Origin: Candidatus Bealeia paramacronuclearis
GTDB taxonomy: Bacteria > Pseudomonadota > Alphaproteobacteria > UBA9655
Assembly (NCBI RefSeq): GCF_035607555.1
Contig: NZ_JAVHWZ010000002.1
Location: forward strand, 558,001-622,000
Reading direction: 5' to 3'
Length of the DNA: 64,000 bases
This document shows, piece by piece, positions 1 to 10,208 of the stretch. A program made the position numbers and the translations under genes. Within the stretch, counting starts at the first letter, position 1; each line of letters opens with the position of its first letter. The notes beneath the pieces were generated by a model that saw nothing but the letters and a program-made list of their open reading frames with translations, was not told the origin of the DNA and searched no databases.

Positions 1-69
1 TTAAGATCCAAGTCGGATAGCCCTGCAGAATTGCCAAAATAAAGTTACGTTTTTTAAGGAGAAGTGTGA

Positions 70-1965
70 ATGGGCTTAAAAAATTGTCATCCTGATTTTA
101 TTTCAGGGTCTTTTGAAAAGATGCTGAAACGAGTTCAGTATGACGCATTTGAAAAAACACTCACACTCCTCCTCACCTCACTTTTCTTATCCGCCCCCCT
201 GATATCTCAGGAAACGGCGGCTCCACTTCCCACGCACGGCTTTGCCATTTATGGGGATCTCAAGTACCCTTCAGATTTTAAGCATTTTGACTACGTCAAT
301 CCCAATGCTCCCAAGGGTGGCCTTGTGACCCTTTCTGCCGTTGGATCATCATTTGACACCTTCAATGCTTTTCTTCCCAAAGGTGTCCCTGCCGCAGGAA
401 TTACGGGCATTCACTGTTCTCTTTTACAAGGATCCGAAGATGAACCTGCCTCTTCCTATGCGTACCTTGCTCAGTCCATTGAAGTCAGCCCTGACCGCAC
501 CTTTGCGATCTACCGCCTTAATCCTAAAGCCATATTTTCTGATGGAAGCCCTGTGAGCGCTGATGACGTTGTCTTTACATTAGACATATTAAAAACCAAA
601 GGATCTCCTCAGTTCTCCCTTTATTATAAGGATGTCGTGAAAGCCGAGTCCATTGATCCCCAAACAGTAAAATTCACATTTTCCAAAAACAATCGTGAAC
701 TTCCGCAAATTGTGGGGGGATTGCCGATTCTCTCTAAGGCTTTTTATACCAAACAGGATTTTACAAAAGCGGATTTGACCATACCCCTGGGTTGCGGACC
801 TTATGTTGTCAAATCTTTTCAGCCCGGTAGAGAAGTCGTTTATGCACTTACACCCAATTGGTGGGCTAAGGACCTTCCCTCTCAAGCGGGGCTTAATAAC
901 TTTGATGTCAAATTCACCTACTATCGCGATGAGACAGTACAATTTCAGGCTTTTCAATCAGGAGACTTTGACTTCAGATCTGAAAACATCGCGAAAAATT
1001 GGGCCACAGGATATGATTTTCCGGCACTCAAAGAAGGCAAAGTCATTAAAAAGGAGGTCACACACAAGCTTCCCAATGGCATGCAGCTCTTTTTATTCAA
1101 TTTGAGAAACCCTCTTTTTCAAGACATCAAAGTTCGAAAAGCACTTTCTTACAGTTGGGACTTTGATTGGGTGAATAAGAATCTCTTTTTCAATTCTTAC
1201 AAATCCAGTTACAGCTTTTTTAACAATTCAGAACTCGCGTCCACGGGCATGCCCTCAGAAGAGGAACTGACTATTTTAACGCCCTTAAAAGGACAAATTC
1301 CAGACTCCGTCTTTAAGGAGGAGTACAAGCCCATCTCAACGGATGGAAGTGGGCGCAATCGTAAGAATATTGAAATTGCAAATCAGCTTCTTGAAGAGGC
1401 GGGTTGGGTCATCAAAAATGGCGCGCGAGTGAATACAAGAACCGGAAAACCTTTTCAGTTTACATTTTTAATTCATGACCCTGCTTTTGAAAGAGTGTCT
1501 TTGGCTCTTAAACGCAATCTTCAACAATTGGGAATTACGATGGACATTCGCACCGTCACCACCCCACAATACGTGGAGCAATTGGATAATTTCGATTTTG
1601 ATATGACACTTATGGCATATCCCGCGCCTGAAAGCCCTGGGAATGAACAACGCACATATTGGAGCTCAAAATCTGACGTTCCCAGTGGCTTTAATTACCC
1701 CGGAATCAAAAGCCCCGCCGTGGATTCTTTAATTGAGACAGTTATCAATGCTTCCAGCCGAAAAGATTTAGTCACTGCAACAAAAGCACTTGACCGTGTC
1801 CTCATTCATAACTATTTGGGAATCTATGGATATTATTCTGGTATTAACCGTATTGCTTATTGGGACAAATTTGACCACCCTCAAATTGCTCCCAAAGATG
1901 GCATTGGCTTTTCAACCTGGTGGGTCGTACCCGAAAAGGAAAAGCACCTTGGCAAAAAATCGTAA
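70..1965 (+). CDS. yejA: YejA-like periplasmic peptide-binding protein
   Basis: This is a 631-residue extracellular solute-binding protein of the SBP_bac_5 (oligopeptide) family. It should capture peptides in the periplasm for the permease and ATPase encoded directly downstream (yejB, yejE, yejF). The start is the ATG after AAGGAG (56-61, spacing 8). A hydrophobic signal-peptide core lies at about residues 30-45, and the mature part begins near the stretch GFAIYGDLKYP. Residues 6-26 are an odd insert (HPDFISGS...KMLKRVQYD) translated from a palindromic repeat at 86-144, giving an unusual pre-signal extension. The family assignment is firm; the exact substrate is unknown (enteric YejABEF takes peptides and microcin C). 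Confidence 0.9.
   Translation: MGLKNCHPDFISGSFEKMLKRVQYDAFEKTLTLLLTSLFLSAPLISQETAAPLPTHGFAIYGDLKYPSDFKHFDYVNPNAPKGGLVTLSAVGSSFDTFNAFLPKGVPAAGITGIHCSLLQGSEDEPASSYAYLAQSIEVSPDRTFAIYRLNPKAIFSDGSPVSADDVVFTLDILKTKGSPQFSLYYKDVVKAESIDPQTVKFTFSKNNRELPQIVGGLPILSKAFYTKQDFTKADLTIPLGCGPYVVKSFQPGREVVYALTPNWWAKDLPSQAGLNNFDVKFTYYRDETVQFQAFQSGDFDFRSENIAKNWATGYDFPALKEGKVIKKEVTHKLPNGMQLFLFNLRNPLFQDIKVRKALSYSWDFDWVNKNLFFNSYKSSYSFFNNSELASTGMPSEEELTILTPLKGQIPDSVFKEEYKPISTDGSGRNRKNIEIANQLLEEAGWVIKNGARVNTRTGKPFQFTFLIHDPAFERVSLALKRNLQQLGITMDIRTVTTPQYVEQLDNFDFDMTLMAYPAPESPGNEQRTYWSSKSDVPSGFNYPGIKSPAVDSLIETVINASSRKDLVTATKALDRVLIHNYLGIYGYYSGINRIAYWDKFDHPQIAPKDGIGFSTWWVVPEKEKHLGKKS
86..144 (+). repeat. Palindromic dispersed-repeat copy inside yejA
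   Basis: A 59-bp element starts with GTCATCCTGA and ends with TTCAGTATGAC, so its ends are near-inverted. It contains two small palindromes, CCTGA..TCAGG and CTGAA..TTCAG. It is read in frame as the segment after residue 5 of YejA. A diverged relative lies at 62445-62527, also in frame and also just before a signal peptide. The behaviour resembles Rickettsia palindromic elements; membership of that family is inference. Confidence 0.65.
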
Positions 1966-1983
1966 TCTAAGACGGTTTCCTCT

Positions 1984-3096
1984 ATGCTAAGTTATATAAT
2001 CAGACGCTTGCTTCTGATGATCCCAACACTTTTTGGGATCTTGGTCATTAACTTCATTATTATCCAAGCAGCCCCTGGGGGGCCTGTTGAACAGATGATT
2101 GCCAAAATCCGAGGCTCGGACGTGGACGCAACTGCACGCATTAGCGGCGGTGGCATGTCAGATACGGGAAGTAATCTTCATGTGGGTGATAGCCTTAACA
2201 GTATGACGCCCTCAAAATATCGGGGTGCTCAAGGCCTTGATCCAGAGTTCATTGCCGAAATTGAAAAGCTTTATGGATTTGACAAACCGCCGCTCGAGCG
2301 ATTCATCCTTATGATTAAAAATTATGCTGTGTTTGATTTTGGCGACAGTTATTTTAAGGATCGTTCCGTCATCGGGCTCATTATTGAAAAAATGCCTGTC
2401 TCCATTTCCATTGGTCTTTGGACAACGCTTCTCATTTATCTCATCTCTATTCCCTTAGGCGTTCGCAAAGCCATTAAAGACGGAACGCCATTTGATGTTT
2501 GGACCAGTGGAATCGTCATTGTAGGCTATGCCATTCCTGGATTTTTGTTTGCGATTCTCCTTATTATTCTTTTTGCTGGAGGAAGCTATTGGAACATCTT
2601 TCCTCTACGCGGGTTGGTTTCAGACAATTGGGCCGATTTTTCCCTTTGGGGCAAGATCGTCGATTATTTTTGGCATTTAACGCTTCCAATCATAGCGCTT
2701 GTGATCAGCGGTTTTGCGAGCCTCACTTTGCTCACCAAAAATACATTCCTTGAGGAAATCAATAAACAATACGTCATGACGGCTCGTGCAAAAGGACTTT
2801 CCGAACGCCAAGTTCTCTTTGGTCACATTTTTCGAAATGCGATGCTTGTGGTTGTGGCCGGCATGCCTGCAGCCCTCATCCACATTCTTTTTGCAGGGTC
2901 TCTTTTGATAGAAGTCATTTTTTCATTGGATGGCCTTGGGCTTTTGGGATTTGAATCGGCCATTAACCGCGACTATCCCGTCGTCTTTGGTACTCTTTAT
3001 ATTTTCTCTCTTTTAGGGCTTATGCTTCATATTATTTCCGATTTGACCTACACCCTCATTGATCCTCGCATTGACTTTGAAAAAAGGATGGGCTGA
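1984..3096 (+). CDS. yejB: Peptide ABC transporter permease YejB
   Basis: This 370-residue inner-membrane permease belongs to the DppB/OppB type (BPD_transp_1). An N-terminal membrane helix (RRLLLMIPTLFGILVINFII) is followed by a long periplasmic loop and then the transmembrane core. The EAA loop that contacts the ATPase is visible around TARAKGLSERQVLFGHIFRNAM. It starts 18 bases after the yejA stop and ends 2 bases before yejE, so it lies within one operon. It would form the channel as a heterodimer with YejE. Confidence 0.93.
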   Translation: MLSYIIRRLLLMIPTLFGILVINFIIIQAAPGGPVEQMIAKIRGSDVDATARISGGGMSDTGSNLHVGDSLNSMTPSKYRGAQGLDPEFIAEIEKLYGFDKPPLERFILMIKNYAVFDFGDSYFKDRSVIGLIIEKMPVSISIGLWTTLLIYLISIPLGVRKAIKDGTPFDVWTSGIVIVGYAIPGFLFAILLIILFAGGSYWNIFPLRGLVSDNWADFSLWGKIVDYFWHLTLPIIALVISGFASLTLLTKNTFLEEINKQYVMTARAKGLSERQVLFGHIFRNAMLVVVAGMPAALIHILFAGSLLIEVIFSLDGLGLLGFESAINRDYPVVFGTLYIFSLLGLMLHIISDLTYTLIDPRIDFEKRMG

Positions 3097-3098
3097 GC

Positions 3099-4133
3099 AT
3101 GAGATGGTTTCATTTCAACCCAATTACACAAAGACGCATTCAGCAGTTCAAGAAAAATAAGCGTGGTTTTTATTCTCTTTGGATATTTCTGTCGATTTTT
3201 ACCATCACTCTTTTTGCCGAATTTGTCTCCAACGACAAGCCACTTTTGATATCTTATAAGGATCAATTTTATTATCCCGTATTCGTAAACTATCCTGAAA
3301 CCACATTTGATGGAGAATTTGAAACAGAAGCCAATTATCGAGACCCTTTCGTCAAAGACCTCATTACCAAACATGGATGGATCATTTGGCCTCCCATTCC
3401 CTATAGTTATAATACTGTTAATTTTGATCTCCCCGTTCCAGCTCCCGCTCCCCCCTCAAAGGAAAATTGGCTGGGAACTGATGATCAAGGCCGCGACGTT
3501 TTTGCACGCCTTATTTATGGATTTCGAATCTCGGTTCTTTTTGGGCTCACACTTACATTATTCAGCTCGCTCATTGGCGTTACCGCAGGCGCCGTTCAAG
3601 GTTATTTCGGCGGACTCACCGATCTTATTTTCCAAAGGTTTATGGAAATTTGGGCGGGAATGCCGGTCCTTTTTCTTCTCATTATTTTAGCCAGTATCGT
3701 CCAGCCCAACTTTTGGTGGCTTTTGGGATTAATGCTCCTTTTCAGTTGGATGACCCTTGTGGGCGTTGTACGCGCAGAATTCTTACGTGCCCGTAATTTT
3801 GAATATGTAAAAGCCGCCCGTGCCTTGGGCCTGGCTACTCCTAAAATTATCTATCGCCATGTGCTTCCCAATGCCATGGTTGCAACTTTAACGTTGGTGC
3901 CCTTCGTTCTCAACGCCTCCATCTCCACATTAACTTCTCTCGATTTCTTAGGATTTGGGTTGCCTTTAGGATCGCCATCTTTGGGAGAAATGTTGAATCA
4001 GGGCAAAAACAACCTCCATGCGCCTTGGCTTGGGATCACCGCCTTCCTCGTTTTAGCCCTCATGTTGACCCTTTTGATTTTTATTGGGGAGGCCGTTCGC
4101 GATGCCTTTGACCCCCGAAAGGCTACAAAATGA
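3099..4133 (+). CDS. yejE: Peptide ABC transporter permease YejE
   Basis: This 344-residue second permease is of the DppC/OppC type. It has an N-terminal cytoplasmic stretch, a membrane helix, a large periplasmic insertion that is characteristic of YejE, and then the BPD_transp_1 core. The EAA loop reads AARALGLATPKIIYRHVLPN. The start ATG follows the yejB stop by 2 bases, and the stop overlaps the yejF start (ATGA). It pairs with YejB to form the pore. Confidence 0.93.
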   Translation: MRWFHFNPITQRRIQQFKKNKRGFYSLWIFLSIFTITLFAEFVSNDKPLLISYKDQFYYPVFVNYPETTFDGEFETEANYRDPFVKDLITKHGWIIWPPIPYSYNTVNFDLPVPAPAPPSKENWLGTDDQGRDVFARLIYGFRISVLFGLTLTLFSSLIGVTAGAVQGYFGGLTDLIFQRFMEIWAGMPVLFLLIILASIVQPNFWWLLGLMLLFSWMTLVGVVRAEFLRARNFEYVKAARALGLATPKIIYRHVLPNAMVATLTLVPFVLNASISTLTSLDFLGFGLPLGSPSLGEMLNQGKNNLHAPWLGITAFLVLALMLTLLIFIGEAVRDAFDPRKATK

Positions 4134-5743
4134 GCCGTCACCCCCCACTTTTGATTGTTGATAATCTGCACGTAAATTTTCATTCTGGAAAACATATCGT
4201 TCATGCTGTTCAAGGGGTTTCTTTTGAACTTAAAAAAGCGCAAACACTTGCAATTGTGGGGGAGAGCGGATCGGGTAAATCAGTAACCGCCCTTTCGGTT
4301 TTGGGCCTTCTTCCCTATCCGCGTGCGTCCCACCCCCAGGGCAGCATTCAATTTCATGGGCAAGAGCTTTTAAATGCCCCCACAGATATTTTGCGTAGCA
4401 TTCGGGGCAATCGCATTTCCATGATTTTCCAAGAGCCCCTCACTTCATTAAATCCCCTTCACACTATTGATCGACAAATTGGCGAAACGTTAAGTCTCCA
4501 CAAGGGTCTTTATGGGGAGGCCCTTACGCATCGGGTCATTGAGCTTCTCGAGATGGCGGGATTCCCGGATGGACGAGATCGCCTCAAATCCTATCCTCAC
4601 CAGCTTTCAGGCGGCCAACGTCAACGTGTGATGATCGCCATGGCTTTGGCCTGCGATCCTGAAATTCTCATTGCGGATGAACCGACAACAGCCTTGGATG
4701 TGACTATCCAAGCCCAGATCATTGAGCTTTTGAAAGAGCTTCAAGGACGTCTTAAAATGAGCCTTATTCTCATTACCCATGATTTACATGTCGTGCAAAA
4801 AATTGCTCAAGATGTCGTTGTGATGAAAGACGGTCTCAAGGTTGAAGAAAATGCAACTCAAGAACTCTTCTCCCATCCGCAAGATCCTTATACAAAGCGG
4901 CTAATTGATTCTGATCCTCAAGGCCACGCAGTCCCCGTCAAAGGGGATGAAGAGCTTCTTCTTACGGGCGAAAATATCAAAGTCTATTTTGATATCCGTC
5001 GTGGTATTTTCAAAAAGAAGATTGGCGAAATTAAAGCCGTTGATGATATCTCCTTCTCCCTCCGTTCAGGGCATACTTTGGGCATTGTTGGCGAAAGTGG
5101 ATCTGGAAAAACAACACTTGCGATGGCCCTTCTCCGTCTTGAAAAATGCCAGGGTCGCATCGAATTTTTAGGAACGGAAATTCAGGATCTTTCAAACAAA
5201 GAATTTCGCCCTTACCGACGGGAAATGCAAATCGTTTTTCAAGACCCCTTTGGATCTTTAAGCCCCCGGATGAGCATAGGGCAAATCATTGCCGAAGGGC
5301 TTGAGATTCACAAAATTGGAAAAACACCTCAGGCTCGCGAACATCTCGTTATAGAGGCTTTACGTGAGGTGGGATTGGATCCTGATATCCGTCACCGCTA
5401 CCCCCATGAGTTTTCTGGAGGACAACGCCAACGCATTGCGATTGCCCGAGCACTCGCTTTAAAACCTCGCCTTATTATTTTAGATGAGCCCACATCTGCG
5501 CTCGATCGTTCCGTTCAACTCGATGTTTTGACGCTTTTGAAAAACATTCAGAAGAAAAATAATTTGGCCTATATTTTCATCAGCCATGATCTGGCCGTCG
5601 TAAAATCCATCAGTCACCAAGTTCTTGTGATGCGTCAAGGCAAAGTCGTTGAACGCGGCACCGCAAAAGATATTTTCGAGCACCCCCAAGAGGTCTATAC
5701 TCAAAAGTTAATTAAAGCCGCTTTTGAGCTTGAGGCCGCATGA
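4130..5743 (+). CDS. yejF: Peptide ABC transporter double ATPase YejF
   Basis: This 537-residue protein carries two complete ABC ATPase domains, so one chain supplies both nucleotide sites of the Yej porter. The first Walker A is GESGSGKS at about residues 44-51, with signature LSGGQRQRV and Walker B ILIADEP. The second domain has [17 protein letters not shown] and LIILDEP. Both domains end with the oligopeptide-transporter C-terminal extension ([11 protein letters not shown] and [11 protein letters not shown]). It overlaps yejE by 4 bases and uvrB by 4 bases, so translation is likely coupled through the series. Confidence 0.95.
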   Translation: MSRHPPLLIVDNLHVNFHSGKHIVHAVQGVSFELKKAQTLAIVGESGSGKSVTALSVLGLLPYPRASHPQGSIQFHGQELLNAPTDILRSIRGNRISMIFQEPLTSLNPLHTIDRQIGETLSLHKGLYGEALTHRVIELLEMAGFPDGRDRLKSYPHQLSGGQRQRVMIAMALACDPEILIADEPTTALDVTIQAQIIELLKELQGRLKMSLILITHDLHVVQKIAQDVVVMKDGLKVEENATQELFSHPQDPYTKRLIDSDPQGHAVPVKGDEELLLTGENIKVYFDIRRGIFKKKIGEIKAVDDISFSLRSGHTLGIVGESGSGKTTLAMALLRLEKCQGRIEFLGTEIQDLSNKEFRPYRREMQIVFQDPFGSLSPRMSIGQIIAEGLEIHKIGKTPQAREHLVIEALREVGLDPDIRHRYPHEFSGGQRQRIAIARALALKPRLIILDEPTSALDRSVQLDVLTLLKNIQKKNNLAYIFISHDLAVVKSISHQVLVMRQGKVVERGTAKDIFEHPQEVYTQKLIKAAFELEAA

Positions 5744-7794
5744 CGGAAAAGAGTCCCTTTCATCTCGAGTCCGATTACATACCTGCAGGTGATCAACCCC
5801 AGGCCATTAAAGAACTTTTGGAAGGGCTTCGACAAAATGAACGCAATCAAGTTCTTTTAGGCGTCACGGGATCTGGGAAAACATTTACCATCGCCCACGT
5901 TATCCAAAACTATCGAAGACCTGCCCTTGTTTTGGCCCCCAATAAAACTTTGGCCGCTCAACTTTATGGAGAGATGAAAGAGTTCTTTCCCAATAACGCT
6001 GTTGAATATTTCGTGTCCTATTACGACTACTATCAACCAGAAGCCTATGTCGCCCGAACCGACACCTACATCGAAAAAGAAGCAACCATTAACGAACAAA
6101 TTGACCGCATGCGACATTCCGCAACCCGCGCCCTTCTCGAGCGGGAAGACGTCATCATTGTCGCAAGCGTGTCTTGCATTTATGGTATTGGATCTGTTGA
6201 AACCTACAGTCAGATGGTCTTAACCCTTAAGGTGGGGATGACTTTGGACCGTGATCGCTTTTTACGTGAGCTTACACAACTGCAATATAAACGCAACGAT
6301 CTCAGCTTTGCTCGCGGCACTTTCCGCGCCAGAGGCGACATCATTGAAGTCTTCCCCTCCCATTATGAAGATCGGGCGTGGCGGATTTCTCTTTTTGGAG
6401 ATGAAGTTGAAACCATCACCGAAGTCGATCCTTTAACGGGACAAAAAACATCTGCTCTCGAAAGTATCAAAATTTATGCCAATAGCCACTATGTGACCCC
6501 GGGGCCCACCATGAATCAGGCCATTCAAGGCATCAAACGGGATCTCAAAACCCGCCTTGAAGAACTCACTTCCGAAGGGCGACTTTTAGAAGCACAACGC
6601 CTTGAGCAACGAACCACTTTTGACCTTGAAATGCTGACCGTTACCGGCATGTGTGCAGGCATTGAAAATTACTCCCGTTATTTAACAGGAAGGGCCCCTG
6701 GCGAGCCACCGCCAACCCTATTTGAATATCTTCCCAAAGATGCCCTTGTCATTGTGGACGAGAGCCATGTGACTGTCCCTCAATTAAATGGGATGTATCG
6801 GGGGGATGCTGTGCGAAAACGAACCCTTTCCGAATACGGATTTCGCCTCCCTTCTTGTGCAGACAACCGCCCTCTCAAGTTTGAGGAATGGGATCATTTG
6901 CGACCTCAAACAATTTTTGTGTCGGCAACGCCAGGTCCTTGGGAGCTTGAATCGACCCAAGGTCATTTCATCGAACAAATTATTCGCCCCACGGGCCTTA
7001 TCGATCCTGTGTGCGTTATTCGTCCCGTAGAATCACAGATCGAAGATTTGATAGCAGAGTGCCAATTGACCGTTAAAAAAGGACTCCGCGTTTTGGTCAC
7101 AACACTCACGAAAAAAATGGCTGAAGCTTTAACCGAATATATATCAGAAGCGGGGATTAAGGTTTGCTATGTCCATTCGGATGTAGACACGCTTGAACGC
7201 ATCGAAATCATCCGGGATTTACGCCTTGGAATCTTCGATGTTTTAATCGGTATTAATCTTTTGCGCGAAGGACTAGATATTCCCGAATGTGGACTCGTTG
7301 CAATTCTCGATGCGGACAAAGAAGGGTTCTTAAGATCCAAAACCTCTCTCATCCAAACCATCGGTCGCGCCGCCCGTAATGTGGAGGGGCGTGCGATTTT
7401 ATATGCCGATATCATCACCAATTCCATCAAAGCAGCCCTTGAGGAAACCAATCGCAGGCGGGAAAAACAACAAGCTTATAATGCAGCCAACGAAATCACA
7501 CCAGAAACTATCAAAAAATCGATTCACAATATTCTCTCGAGTGTTTACGAAAAAGATCATACGACAGTTTCCATCTCTGAAGATCCAACCCAAATCATGG
7601 GGCCTAAAGAACTCAAATCTTATAAAGAAGATATTGAGCGCCGTATGCGCAATGCTGCAGCTGAGCTAGAGTTTGAAGAGGCAGCTCGTCTTCGCGATGA
7701 ACTCCAATCCATTGATGCCCGTGAATTAGGTCTTGCCGAAAATGCAATCAAGCGTCCCTATCTGCCGAATAAAAAACAACGCCCTAGGAAGTAA
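5740..7794 (+). CDS. uvrB: Excinuclease ABC subunit UvrB
   Basis: This is the 684-residue damage-verification helicase of nucleotide excision repair, which partners UvrA and UvrC in the cytoplasm. Walker A GVTGSGKT lies at about residues 41-48. The DNA-probing beta-hairpin [11 protein letters not shown] is near 92-102. The VDESH helicase motif and GRAARN motif VI are visible. A C-terminal UVR motif ([12 protein letters not shown]), which binds UvrC, is at about 640-675. Length and motifs are complete. Its start overlaps the yejF stop (ATGA), so it is probably co-transcribed with a functionally unrelated transporter operon. Confidence 0.97.
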   Translation: MTEKSPFHLESDYIPAGDQPQAIKELLEGLRQNERNQVLLGVTGSGKTFTIAHVIQNYRRPALVLAPNKTLAAQLYGEMKEFFPNNAVEYFVSYYDYYQPEAYVARTDTYIEKEATINEQIDRMRHSATRALLEREDVIIVASVSCIYGIGSVETYSQMVLTLKVGMTLDRDRFLRELTQLQYKRNDLSFARGTFRARGDIIEVFPSHYEDRAWRISLFGDEVETITEVDPLTGQKTSALESIKIYANSHYVTPGPTMNQAIQGIKRDLKTRLEELTSEGRLLEAQRLEQRTTFDLEMLTVTGMCAGIENYSRYLTGRAPGEPPPTLFEYLPKDALVIVDESHVTVPQLNGMYRGDAVRKRTLSEYGFRLPSCADNRPLKFEEWDHLRPQTIFVSATPGPWELESTQGHFIEQIIRPTGLIDPVCVIRPVESQIEDLIAECQLTVKKGLRVLVTTLTKKMAEALTEYISEAGIKVCYVHSDVDTLERIEIIRDLRLGIFDVLIGINLLREGLDIPECGLVAILDADKEGFLRSKTSLIQTIGRAARNVEGRAILYADIITNSIKAALEETNRRREKQQAYNAANEITPETIKKSIHNILSSVYEKDHTTVSISEDPTQIMGPKELKSYKEDIERRMRNAAAELEFEEAARLRDELQSIDARELGLAENAIKRPYLPNKKQRPRK

Positions 7795-7814
7795 TAAGGA
7801 ATGTGGCCCACATC

Positions 7815-7846
7815 CCTCAATTGTTAGCATAACAAACAAATTGAGG
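7815..7846. terminator. Inverted repeat downstream of uvrB
   Basis: Eight-base arms CCTCAATT and AATTGAGG flank a 16-base loop, 20 bases after the uvrB stop and between two convergent genes. There is no strong T-tract, so an intrinsic terminator is only a possibility. Confidence 0.35.
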
Positions 7847-7881
7847 ATCTGAAATTTTCTTCTTGTTATGGATACCTTTTC

Positions 7882-8319
7882 CTACATCATTTCCTGCAAA
7901 TAGTGATTGAGCTCATGATCTGAGAATTTACTTACGTCTTTGGCAATCTCACTTGTGACTTTGGAAAGAGAGTCTTTCCCCAAATGATTGCGCAATTCTC
8001 CTAAAATTTTAGGTGGTGTCACAAGAACGAGTTCATCAAACTCACCTTTTTCTCGCGCTTTGTTCACAAATTCAGACAAACGTTTTGCAAATTGAACTTT
8101 TTGATTTTCGTGCGGGTCTACACGAGGTTGATATGCATGACGCGCAGGATTGGCGCTTTCAAAGCCCCGACCCGGTTTATCGTGGGTCAATTCCTGATCT
8201 TTTAAATTTTCCGCGACAAAATCAAATCCATCGATATGCAGAATTCCCTCAGGTTTTTTCTGAAAAAAACGCCCACGGGCGCCATCTGCGACAAGCACCC
8301 AAACAATTTTTCCTTTCAT
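7882..8319 (-). CDS. Host attachment family protein (PF10116-like)
   Basis: This 145-residue soluble protein has no signal peptide. It begins with KIVWVLVADGARGRFF, and its middle stretch VTPPKILGELRNHL is typical of the Host_attach family. Family members were named from attachment phenotypes in plant-associated bacteria. The fold is thought to relate to release-factor eRF1 domains, so the true role is uncertain. Its start lies 152 bases from the divergently transcribed BI-1 gene. Confidence 0.8.
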   Translation of the reverse strand: MKGKIVWVLVADGARGRFFQKKPEGILHIDGFDFVAENLKDQELTHDKPGRGFESANPARHAYQPRVDPHENQKVQFAKRLSEFVNKAREKGEFDELVLVTPPKILGELRNHLGKDSLSKVTSEIAKDVSKFSDHELNHYLQEMM

Positions 8320-8415
8320 GAGCCACCATCCTTTCTCAACTTATTATTCTTTTATTATGATCTAAAATGTTAAAGAATATGTTAACAGACTCGAATTTCT
8401 CCACCAGAGATTTCC

Positions 8416-8444
8416 TTGCTATTTGAGATGAAAATGTGTACAAT
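8416..8444 (+). promoter_or_regulatory. Sigma-70-type promoter for the BI-1 gene
   Basis: A -35 TTGCTA (8416-8421) and -10 TACAAT (8439-8444) are separated by exactly 17 bases. The ribosome-binding site AAGGAG lies just before the 8472 ATG, giving a short leader. Confidence 0.6.
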
Positions 8445-8471
8445 ATTAACATGTAGAATAAGGAGTCGATA

Positions 8472-9182
8472 ATGAAAAATCGTTTTGAGAATCAAACTAT
8501 CCGCAGGGCCAATGATAGCGCTCTCGGTTATGATGCAGGCCTTAGGGCTTATATGCTTAAAGTGTACAACTACATGGCGCTCGGTTTGGGTCTCACCGGC
8601 GGCGTGGCTTTTGTAAGCGCCACAACCTCTGCCATTTTGGCCGTGGTGATGCCTTTGATGTGGGTTTTTATGTTGGCCCCTCTTGCTCTTGTCTTTTTCT
8701 TAAGCTTTCGCATTGATAAAATAAGTTTTTCAACGGCCCAAACCGTTTTCTGGCTCTATGCAACCTTGAATGGTGTTGCGTTTTCAATCCTTTTCTTAGC
8801 CTATACAGGAGATAGCATTGCACGTGTTTTCTTCATCACTGCAGGAACTTTTGGCGCCATGAGCCTTTACGGTTATACAACTCAAAAGGATTTGACGGGT
8901 TGGGGCTCTTTCTTGTTTATGGGTCTCATTGGCATTATTTTAGCCAGCGTTGTGAATATATTTGTCGGAAGTTCTCCCTTACAATTTCTCATTTCCATTG
9001 GGGGCGTCGTCATCTTCACAGGATTAACCGCATATGATACGCAAGTGATCAAAGAAGGTTATGTTCAAGGCTTTGATGATGAAGTTTCTGGCAAGCAGGC
9101 GATCTTTGGCGCATTACGGCTCTATCTCGACTTTATCAACCTTTTCATCAGTCTTTTAAGGCTTTTGGGGGATCGTAGATAA
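8472..9182 (+). CDS. BI-1/YccA family inner membrane protein
   Basis: This 236-residue protein has about seven membrane helices and the Bax inhibitor-1 family layout. The N-terminal RRANDSALGYDAGLRAYMLKVYNYMA is a hallmark of the alphaproteobacterial YbhL/YccA group, and the C-terminal ALRLYLDFINLFISLLRLLG closes the family domain. Bacterial members act as membrane ion or pH-linked channels or as modulators of FtsH; the role here is not shown. An intrinsic terminator follows immediately. Confidence 0.9.
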   Translation: MKNRFENQTIRRANDSALGYDAGLRAYMLKVYNYMALGLGLTGGVAFVSATTSAILAVVMPLMWVFMLAPLALVFFLSFRIDKISFSTAQTVFWLYATLNGVAFSILFLAYTGDSIARVFFITAGTFGAMSLYGYTTQKDLTGWGSFLFMGLIGIILASVVNIFVGSSPLQFLISIGGVVIFTGLTAYDTQVIKEGYVQGFDDEVSGKQAIFGALRLYLDFINLFISLLRLLGDRR

Positions 9183-9190
9183 CAACACCA

Positions 9191-9215
9191 AAAGCCCCGA
9201 AAGGGGCTTTTTTTT
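9191..9215 (+). terminator. Intrinsic terminator after the BI-1 gene
   Basis: The stem AAAGCCCC/GGGGCTTT with loop GAAA is followed by a run of T. It starts 9 bases after the stop codon, a textbook rho-independent terminator. Confidence 0.9.
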
Positions 9216-9224
9216 GAGACTCCC

Positions 9225-10208
9225 ATGACATTTGAAATGCTAAAAAATCGTCCGTTCCTGCCACTTGCCTCGGAGCGTCTTTTGTTGCGCCCCATTCATA
9301 AAAACGATGCGAAAGCTCTCGCAAAACTTGCCAATAATCATAACGTCTCAAAGACCCTGGCGCGCATGCCTTATCCTTATTCGCTTCAAGATGCCCATGA
9401 TTTTATTGAACGTAAAGTCCGAGAGATGAAGGACGGATCTCCAACTCTCGTCCTTTCCATTTTGAATAGGACTTCTCATGAATTTTTGGGCATAATTTCT
9501 TACGAGAACGGCACTCTAGGTTATTGGCTGGGCGAGCCCTTTTGGGGGCAAGGATTCATGAAAGAAGCGTTCCAATCCTTTATCCATTTTCTATTTGATT
9601 TTTGTGAAATTCCTGAATTTGAAATTTCTGCCATGCCTTTAAATACGGCCTCCGTGAGAATTATTGAAGGGGGAGGCTGTCTTCCAACTTTTCAAAAAGA
9701 ACTTTATTCCAACGCGACCCAATCCGCACATTTGGGACAATATTACGCACTCACACGAGAAAACTATTGGGCCCGTTATTGTGCCAAAGACGTCCCCGTG
9801 GTCTGGGTTGTTGCCGCCGCAATTTTGAAAGACCAAAAGCTTCTTGTGGCCGAGCGTCCACAGGGCAAATCTATGGCAGGCGTTTGGGAACTTCCAGGGG
9901 GAAAGATTGAATCCGGAGAGACGCCAGAGGCCGCTCTCGCGCGTGAACTTCACGAAGAACTTGGAATTGAGGTCCACCATGAGGATTTAAAACCCCTCAC
10001 ATTTGCGTCTTATCGTTATCCCAAATTTCATCTGGTGATGCCGTTTTTCACCCTCACAACATGGCGCGGAGATCTCCATGGCAAAGAAGGTCAAAATCTG
10101 GCCTGGATTTCTTATTCGGATCTTGAAAACATACCTACGCCTGCGGCCGATATCGCCCTTTTCCATAAATTGGGGGCTGTAATGAAAAATCAAGGTTTGT
10201 GGGGATGA
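9225..10208 (+). CDS. Fused GNAT acetyltransferase / NUDIX (MutT-like) hydrolase
   Basis: This 327-residue two-domain protein joins a GNAT acetyltransferase of the RimJ/RimL type to a NUDIX pyrophosphohydrolase. The N-terminal domain (about 10-180) includes GYWLGEPFWGQGFMKEA, which forms the acetyl-CoA loop. The C-terminal domain (about 190-327) has a complete NUDIX box at 225-248 (GG..ESGETPEAALARELHEELG), as in MutT. The second half could clean oxidised nucleotides. The acetylation target is unknown. The ribosome-binding site is weak, so ATG 9225 or 9237 could be the start. Such fusions are known in other alphaproteobacteria. Confidence 0.88.
   Translation: MTFEMLKNRPFLPLASERLLLRPIHKNDAKALAKLANNHNVSKTLARMPYPYSLQDAHDFIERKVREMKDGSPTLVLSILNRTSHEFLGIISYENGTLGYWLGEPFWGQGFMKEAFQSFIHFLFDFCEIPEFEISAMPLNTASVRIIEGGGCLPTFQKELYSNATQSAHLGQYYALTRENYWARYCAKDVPVVWVVAAAILKDQKLLVAERPQGKSMAGVWELPGGKIESGETPEAALARELHEELGIEVHHEDLKPLTFASYRYPKFHLVMPFFTLTTWRGDLHGKEGQNLAWISYSDLENIPTPAADIALFHKLGAVMKNQGLWG

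Noticed and set aside
589-957. 122-codon minus-strand frame inside yejA
   Set aside because: It is a shadow of the conserved yejA coding sequence.
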